From RYN-417 sp043743105 (lineage in GTDB: Bacteria > Patescibacteriota > Saccharimonadia > Saccharimonadales > JACDBH01), in assembly GCA_043743105.1 (NCBI GenBank), contig JAYTXD010000011.1, forward strand, positions 1-64,000: DNA of 64,000 bases, read 5' to 3'. The translations under genes were made by a program, and so were the position numbers. The notes below the pieces were generated by a model. The model ran no database searches. It had not been told where the DNA came from and was given only the letters and a program-made list of their open reading frames with translations. Position 1 is the first letter of the stretch. Every line of letters starts with the position of its first letter. This document shows, piece after piece, positions 59,293-64,000 of this stretch.

Positions 59293-59975
59293 GCCTTGTA
59301 GGTTCCCCCTGAATGGTCACTAGTAACCTTGCCACCATCAATAGTTATAACGCGGCGTTTGAGCTTGTTTACAATATCCTGGTTATGGGTTGTGAGCAAA
59401 ACTGTAGTGCCAAAACGGTTAATTTTTTCGAGTACACGGATGACGTCCCAGGCATGCTTAGGGTCAAGGTTTCCGGTAGGCTCATCGGCTATCAGGATTT
59501 TTGGCTGCCGCACAATTGCCCTAGCAATTGCTACACGTTGGCGTTCGCCACCCGATAGTTCTAAAGGCATACTTTTTTCTTTGCCTTTAAGCCCAACAAT
59601 GTCTAGTACTCGTGGTACGGTATGACGAATTTCCTTAGTAGAAATACCAATAATTTCTAGAGCAAACGCTACGTTTTCGAAGACAGTTTTATTGGGTAGT
59701 AACTTAAAATCTTGAAACACCACACCAATACGGCGGCGTAACCGCGGTACATCCTTATCTTTAAGATGTTCATAGTCAATGCCGCCAACTATAATCTTGC
59801 CGCTAGTTGGTTTTTCTTCGCGGGTCAATAGCTTTAAGAGCGTCGACTTCCCTGCTCCACTTGGCCCAACGATAATCACAAATTCTTTTGGTTCGATATG
59901 TAGCGAAATACGCTCCAGTGCAGTGGAATCACTTTTTTTGCTATAACTCTTGCTAACTCGGTCTAGTAATATCAT
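59289..59975 (-). CDS. ftsE: Division ATP-binding protein FtsE
   Basis: 228 residues, ABC ATPase: Walker A GPSGAGKST, Q-loop VVFQDFKLLPNKTVFEN, signature LSGGERQRVAIARA, Walker B ILIADEPTGNLDP and the His switch TTHNQ. Paired with FtsX it drives activation of the septal wall hydrolase. A TATACT box lies eight bases before the ATG, suggesting a leaderless ftsEX transcript. Confidence 0.95.
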   Translation of the reverse strand: MILLDRVSKSYSKKSDSTALERISLHIEPKEFVIIVGPSGAGKSTLLKLLTREEKPTSGKIIVGGIDYEHLKDKDVPRLRRRIGVVFQDFKLLPNKTVFENVAFALEIIGISTKEIRHTVPRVLDIVGLKGKEKSMPLELSGGERQRVAIARAIVRQPKILIADEPTGNLDPKHAWDVIRVLEKINRFGTTVLLTTHNQDIVNKLKRRVITIDGGKVTSDHSGGTYKA

Positions 59976-60015
59976 CAGACTCTAGTATAGCAAACCGCTC
60001 ACGCTCATCCCACCG

Positions 60016-60900
60016 CTAAAAGCCACGAAAGCGTAATAATCGTTTTTTTAAGCGGATATGACGAACTGTTTGGAATGCTGCTGAGGCGATCAAAAGTCCT
60101 CCAATGATTGAACTAGCCACTACTGTTGTACGTTGATTAAGACGCACCCACCTACGCATAGGTGACAAGGCACTAACGGGGTTTTCGACCGTCATATTTG
60201 TAGCCTCGTTCAATATGCGGCCTGCAGTTGTAGTGATTTGCATAACAACTAGATGCGGGCCATTACTAAGAAGCGTCGTATCAAGCGCAAAATTGGTAGT
60301 TGTTGGAAGCAATTTGCCATCAACATTGTAGATAACCTGCGCTATTATTCCAGGGTTGCGAGCAATTGTTTGGCTTGGAATAATAAGTCCACTAATCGGA
60401 CCTGCGCTTGGTGATGGTACCTGGGTCGCACCCGTAGTCTCAATTGCACTCGTAGGCACGCTATCGGATTGACAGTTGTTGCCGTCGGCTATAGGGACGC
60501 AGTCGGTTTTTACTAGTAACAAACGATCTATTCTAACGCCAGCACTACTACCAATGAGTTTTGCAGCGTTATTAGTGGTACGCTCAAAATCGTAGCTAAC
60601 TCTAGAGCTTAAATCACCGTCCTGAAACGACACCCAGGTCCATTGATCAGGCGATATGCTGCTGCCACCTATTACATAGCAGCGTTGGCCATTTATTTCG
60701 AGCTGATATTGGTTATGCGTTGTGTCTGGTACCTGCATGCGTGTCCAAATTGTGTATGTACCACTGCTGGATAATGCGGTAATTTTGACTGATATAGCAC
60801 CATACTGCGATACGTTATTGCAGGCCGCCTGTACCGAATGTTTGTTGGAAATTACCATCATTACACAGAGAATACTTAAGAAAATCGTGCGTTTTTTCAT
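60016..60900 (-). CDS. Surface protein with signal peptide and C-terminal anchor helix
   Basis: 294 residues. A Sec-type signal peptide (MKKRTIFLSILCVMMVISNKHSVQA) is followed by a first domain of about 120 residues with four Cys (for example ACNNVSQYG, GQRCYVIGG, TDCVPIADGNNCQ), resembling a carbohydrate-binding or discoidin-like beta-sandwich. A Thr/Pro linker and a second beta domain follow. Near the end (about 262-282) lies a transmembrane helix with a basic tail (RLKKRLLRFRGF), which anchors it outside. Family unknown; host or sugar contact is possible. Confidence 0.7.
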   Translation of the reverse strand: MKKRTIFLSILCVMMVISNKHSVQAACNNVSQYGAISVKITALSSSGTYTIWTRMQVPDTTHNQYQLEINGQRCYVIGGSSISPDQWTWVSFQDGDLSSRVSYDFERTTNNAAKLIGSSAGVRIDRLLLVKTDCVPIADGNNCQSDSVPTSAIETTGATQVPSPSAGPISGLIIPSQTIARNPGIIAQVIYNVDGKLLPTTTNFALDTTLLSNGPHLVVMQITTTAGRILNEATNMTVENPVSALSPMRRWVRLNQRTTVVASSIIGGLLIASAAFQTVRHIRLKKRLLRFRGF

Positions 60901-61152
60901 GCTTACGCTAAGTATACCACTGCACTCGATAAAATATGTTCATCAGATAATGGGCACTGTTTGCCTTATCGGTGTCATTAAAATAGGAAGAAGCTACAGT
61001 TCAAACCTTAGGACTTTTACCCCTCTACCTATTGGGTCCCATTGCCTATATCCTAGGAGTTTAGTCCTAGTGATTTAGGAGCGTACAACTGTCTCCAGCG
61101 GATAAATTATCTGTACTAAAACCTCCAAGGGGATAGTCTATGTGCGTGTGAG

Positions 61153-61226
61153 TAGGAGTTTCGGATATTTCATTTTTAAGCGTCAAATCGCAGCCCAGCG
61201 GTAAAATGAAATATCTGAAACTCCTA
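61153..61226. repeat. Hairpin element between prfB and the surface protein gene
   Basis: 24-base arms (61153-61176 and 61203-61226) starting TAGGAGTTTC pair with one mismatch. Nearby 61050-61080 has further CCTAGGAG/GTCCTAG pieces, suggesting older decayed copies. It lies 19 bases after the prfB stop. Confidence 0.55.
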
Positions 61227-61244
61227 GGAGAACTCCTCTGGTGG

Positions 61245-62330
61245 TTAGGCTTCAATGATGGAGTCGGTGTAGGCATCGATAAAACCGTCTAGATCGCCTG
61301 CTAATACGCCCTCGGTGTCGCTTGTTTCGTGAGAAGTGCGTAAATCTTTTACCATTTTGTATGGATGCAACACATAGCTACGTATTTGGTTTCCCCACTC
61401 AGCTGACTGGTTAATACCCTTTAGGTCAGCTAGTTTTTCTAGGTGCTGTTCGAGCTGCAGTTGAACGAGTCGTGAACGGATGATGGTCATGGCAGTTTCA
61501 CGGTTTTGGAGCTGCGAGCGCTCGTTTTGGATAGCAACCGTAATACCTGTTGGAATGTGGGTTATCCGAACAGCAGAATCGGTCGTATTCACACTTTGCC
61601 CACCCTTACCACCACTTCTATACACATCAATCTTAAGGTCTTTTTCATCAATTTCAAGAAGCTCAGGCTGGTCAATTTTAGGCACCACCTCTACTTTTGC
61701 AAATGAGGTCTGACGCAGTGAATCCGAGTTAAACGGGCTCAACCGTACCAAACGGTGCACGCCATGCTCACCTTTAAGTTTGCCGTATGCCAGTGGGCCA
61801 GCAATTTCGAACGTTACACTTTTGATGCCCGCTTCTTCGCCTACCGATTCGGCGATTGTCGTAAGAGTAAAGTCGTGTGCTTCAGTCCAGCGAACGTACA
61901 TACGGAGCAGCATTTGTGCCCAATCTTGCGCATCGGTACCACCTGCACCAGCATAGATACTCATAATAACGTTGCCCTCATCATGTGGTTGGCTGTATCT
62001 AAGTTCGCCCTTTAGTGCTTTAAATTTTTTGGCAAGGCTACTCAGCTGCTGAGAAAGTTCCACTTGCATCATTTCATCGTTGAGCGAACCTAGCTCTTGT
62101 AAATCTGTAGCCTCCTCAAGTAGTTGCTGCCATGGTTCAACTCTTGCTTTGAGCGCAGACTGTTCTTTCATTACAATGCCAGCTTTTTGGGCATCTTGCC
62201 AAAAGTTTGGGTCGGTAGTTTGTTTTGTCAGCGTAGAAAGTTTTTTAACCAATTCTTCAAGTTTAACTCTCTCGCAGGCACTGGTGATAATTTTTGCTTG
62301 TTCGACAATTTGTTTTTGTAGCTGTTCCAT
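61245..62330 (-). CDS. prfB: Peptide chain release factor 2
   Basis: 361 residues. Releases peptides at UGA and UAA. The anticodon-like SPF motif (RLSPFNSDSLRQ) and the catalytic GGQ (GGKGGQSVNTTDSAVR) are both present, so it is RF2 rather than RF1. The frame is continuous from the ATG, so the programmed frameshift used by many bacterial prfB genes is absent. The -10 box TATACT (62338-62343) lies seven bases before the ATG and abuts a MITE-like element that must supply the -35 region. The presence of RF2 supports UGA as a stop codon. Confidence 0.95.
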   Translation of the reverse strand: MEQLQKQIVEQAKIITSACERVKLEELVKKLSTLTKQTTDPNFWQDAQKAGIVMKEQSALKARVEPWQQLLEEATDLQELGSLNDEMMQVELSQQLSSLAKKFKALKGELRYSQPHDEGNVIMSIYAGAGGTDAQDWAQMLLRMYVRWTEAHDFTLTTIAESVGEEAGIKSVTFEIAGPLAYGKLKGEHGVHRLVRLSPFNSDSLRQTSFAKVEVVPKIDQPELLEIDEKDLKIDVYRSGGKGGQSVNTTDSAVRITHIPTGITVAIQNERSQLQNRETAMTIIRSRLVQLQLEQHLEKLADLKGINQSAEWGNQIRSYVLHPYKMVKDLRTSHETSDTEGVLAGDLDGFIDAYTDSIIEA

Positions 62331-62342
62331 TATAAATAGTAT

Positions 62343-62407
62343 ACTCGGGCTTACGCAAAATGGCGTACCGACCTGTGACTGCTCGGTAGTTTAGCGTAGG
62401 CCCGAGT
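62343..62407. mobile_element. 65-bp MITE-like hairpin element upstream of prfB
   Basis: Starts ACTCGGGCTTACGC and ends GCGTAGGCCCGAGT. Reverse-complemented, it closely follows the 17891 element (ACTACCGAGC in the middle, ATTTTGCGTAAG near the end). It lies between the M16 peptidase stop and prfB. Confidence 0.75.
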
Positions 62408-62412
62408 ATAGC

Positions 62413-63717
62413 CTAAAGAGGTTTGGAGCTTTCGTCCTGCCATAACTGGCTCATCAGTGCATGTAGATCGTCTGCTAACGGCTTACCTGCGCTACCTAAA
62501 AACCCAAGTGCCCAGGTTTTGTCTTGAAACATAAGCTCGGTTGTTTTAACAATATTGGTCTTTGTTACTGCCTTAATACGCTCGGGGATTGCATAATAGT
62601 CGTCAATTTCGTCTTCAAAGTAATAACGGTTACTGTATCCAGCTGCTGTACCACCAACTGTTTGCCCGCTACGCTGATATCGGCCTAACATATACTGTTT
62701 TGCGGCATCAATATCAGCTTCTACTATTTGGCCATCACGCACGGCATTAAGCTCTCGAACTATAATTTCAAACAAAGCTTTAGCGTTTGACGGCTGAATT
62801 TGAGCGCCAAACCACCAAGATACGTTGCTAGTCATTTGATTAAAACCAGAGCTCATCGAATATACTAGGCCTTTTTCTCGGGCCGAACCCAATATGCGTG
62901 AATAAAGAGTTTCTGTCAGCATAGTATTAATTAGCTGCCCAGCATCCCACTGATCTTCATCTAACCTTTCTAGATGAAAGGTATCCATAATAAAATAAAG
63001 GTTCTTAACACTTTGGTTGCGCAAATATAGTGGTTTTGTTAACTTAAGCGGTGTTTCAACCGGCAAAGCTATTCGGCCATTACCTTTTGGCAAAGACATA
63101 TCTTCCAACATGCGCAAAATACTAGCTCTATGACCTTTAATGCTGCCCGCAATAATAAAGCGCATATTACTGGTGGTATGTGTGCGTTTATAATGTTCTT
63201 CGACGTCTTTTTTGTTGTTATTGTGCAGTAGTTTTAGGCGTTCACGGTCGGTTTTGCCCTGATAGCCACAATATGTACGCATAGCAAGGCTAAGGTGCCT
63301 GAAGTGGTTATTGGCGCGACCATTAAGTTCCTCACGAACATTGCCCATTTCGGCCTCAAATTCTTCGTCCAAAAATAGCGGCTGGCTAATCGAAAGTAGC
63401 ATCAAATCAAAAATACGTTCCCATTCAAAGGCTGCACACTCGGCTTCGTAAGTAATGTCGTATACACCAGTGCTTGCGTTGTTATAGGCTCCGTTTTTTT
63501 CAAATTCTGCCTGAAATATCCTTGCTTTAGGGTGTAGCTTATTGGCACCTAGTAGCACGTGTTCCATAAGGTGCGGGGTTTCCCACTTTGCCGGGTCAAC
63601 CAAATATTCTCCAGCACGAAAGTTAAACTCATAGGTCATAACCAGTGCGTCAGGCACGTCAATAAGTAAGCCTTCGGCTCCGTTTGCAAGTACTACTTTT
63701 TCTACAGTGTGTTTCAT
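62413..63717 (-). CDS. M16-family zinc metallopeptidase
   Basis: 434 residues. The inverted zinc motif HLMEH (His49, Glu52, His53) and a Glu about 76 residues later (VREEL) give the full M16 metal site. The second half is the M16C-like partner domain with RYQRSGQTVGGTAAGYSNRYYF. No signal peptide, so it is probably cytoplasmic or exported by an unusual route. M16 peptidases degrade small peptides or process precursors. A short hairpin (CTTGG...CCAAG) lies upstream near 63732-63750. Confidence 0.88.
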   Translation of the reverse strand: MKHTVEKVVLANGAEGLLIDVPDALVMTYEFNFRAGEYLVDPAKWETPHLMEHVLLGANKLHPKARIFQAEFEKNGAYNNASTGVYDITYEAECAAFEWERIFDLMLLSISQPLFLDEEFEAEMGNVREELNGRANNHFRHLSLAMRTYCGYQGKTDRERLKLLHNNNKKDVEEHYKRTHTTSNMRFIIAGSIKGHRASILRMLEDMSLPKGNGRIALPVETPLKLTKPLYLRNQSVKNLYFIMDTFHLERLDEDQWDAGQLINTMLTETLYSRILGSAREKGLVYSMSSGFNQMTSNVSWWFGAQIQPSNAKALFEIIVRELNAVRDGQIVEADIDAAKQYMLGRYQRSGQTVGGTAAGYSNRYYFEDEIDDYYAIPERIKAVTKTNIVKTTELMFQDKTWALGFLGSAGKPLADDLHALMSQLWQDESSKPL

Positions 63718-63793
63718 AATAAGAAATGGAGGCTTGGTGAAGCGCCAAGGTGAAGTTTGCTAAAACTAAAACCTTAACGCTAACCGCTACACC

Positions 63794-64000
63794 CTACTTT
63801 TTCCTCTTTTTGGCTTTAGACTTATTTTTACGTTCTGTTTTGCGTTGTTTTTGCTTTTTGTTTTTTGATGCAACAGCCTTCGTGGCGCTTTTTGCGTTGG
63901 GGTTAAAATCTTGTTCGTCGAACTCTTCGACATCAAGTATTTTGTCTGCATTGTCAACCGACTGACGAGCAGCACGAGTAAGGTCGGTTTCGGTTGGCTC
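63794..64000 (-). CDS. C-terminal end of a lysine-rich protein, truncated by the window edge
   Basis: An open frame enters from the right edge and runs 68 codons to a TAG at 63794-63796. The visible part begins EPTETDLTRAARQSVDNAD, continues acidic (DVEEFDEQDFNPNAK), and ends in about 25 residues that are mostly Lys, Gln, Arg and Asn. A disordered basic tail of an RNA- or ribosome-associated protein is plausible. SecA would be a classical neighbour of prfB, but no SecA motif is visible. Confidence 0.6.
   Translation of the reverse strand, partial: EPTETDLTRAARQSVDNADKILDVEEFDEQDFNPNAKSATKAVASKNKKQKQRKTERKNKSKAKKRKK

Noticed and set aside
61067..61276. 69-codon frame overlapping the prfB 3' end
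   Set aside because: Lies in another frame across the hairpin element and the prfB stop; no start signal.
1..64000. CRISPR array or cas genes
   Set aside because: No set of regularly spaced direct repeats and no Cas-like protein were seen; all repeats here are palindromic and dispersed.
1..64000. Alternative genetic code (UGA = Gly)
   Set aside because: Conserved genes end at UGA as well as UAA/UAG without in-frame UGA, and an RF2 gene is present.

Overview
This window looks like a chromosome segment of a Candidatus Saccharibacteria (TM7, Patescibacteria/CPR) genome, or a close relative. This is inferred from gene content, not from a marker phylogeny. The genome is moderate in GC with short intergenic spaces and a standard-looking code: UGA is used as a stop and an RF2 gene is present, unlike SR1/Gracilibacteria. 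It carries many families common in these small genomes: DUF3048, DUF4367, DUF6159, a sigma region 4/HARE-HTH protein, NYN, DUF4868, and small membrane proteins. About 56 protein genes, one tRNA, one strong candidate structured RNA and a set of palindromic miniature elements can be supported.

Layout. 1-5535: end of a DUF4367 membrane protein, gltX, and a DUF3048 / histidine kinase / response regulator operon. 5536-8920: tRNA-Glu with a rearranged partial copy beside it, then an accessory cassette (DUF3892 protein, LexA/UmuD-like S24 repressor, DinD-like protein, DUF2130 protein). 8983-15343: a surface protein, a second kinase/regulator pair, a pseudouridine synthase and der. 15373-21828: pth, a 740-base region with a MITE-like element and a candidate 340-nt RNA, then dprA, topA and the sigma4/HARE regulator. 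22436-30936 (minus strand): a division and cell wall (dcw) cluster, transcribed mraZ-rsmH-ftsL-ftsI-mraY-ftsW-murG-ftsQ, with MraZ-box repeats upstream. 31366-40136: GH1 glycosidase, PIF1-like helicase, NYN protein, EamA transporter, RNase H, CYTH protein, hydrolase, PQ-loop-like membrane protein, DUF4868 (KwaB-like) protein and a GNAT. 40320-44752: SipW-type signal peptidase with a TasA-like substrate, glyQS, recO, and a degenerate receiver/kinase pair. 44808-51659: membrane proteins, a PadR-like regulator with a clear operator, xseAB, a flippase-like protein, a Trm11-like methylase and rpmA. 51712-64000: FHA-transglutaminase fusion, a receiver protein, pyrG, a Ctp protease, a PcsB-like hydrolase with ftsX and ftsE, a surface protein, prfB, an M16 peptidase and a truncated basic protein.

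How the genes work together. The dcw cluster and the ftsE-ftsX-PcsB-Ctp block together make and remodel septal peptidoglycan. gltX, glyQS, der, pth, rpmA, prfB, rsmH and the pseudouridine synthase serve translation. recO, xseAB, dprA, topA, RNase H and the helicase serve DNA maintenance and uptake. Several complete and degenerate two-component proteins suggest environment or host sensing.

Most distinctive points: (1) the tRNA-adjacent LexA-like/DinD/DUF2130 cassette; (2) the candidate RNA with a consensus promoter and terminator; (3) a family of hairpin elements sharing a TTACGCAAA end; (4) a pseudo-kinase/pseudo-receiver pair coupled to recO; (5) -10 hexamers repeatedly placed 7-9 bases before start codons, which predicts widespread leaderless mRNAs.
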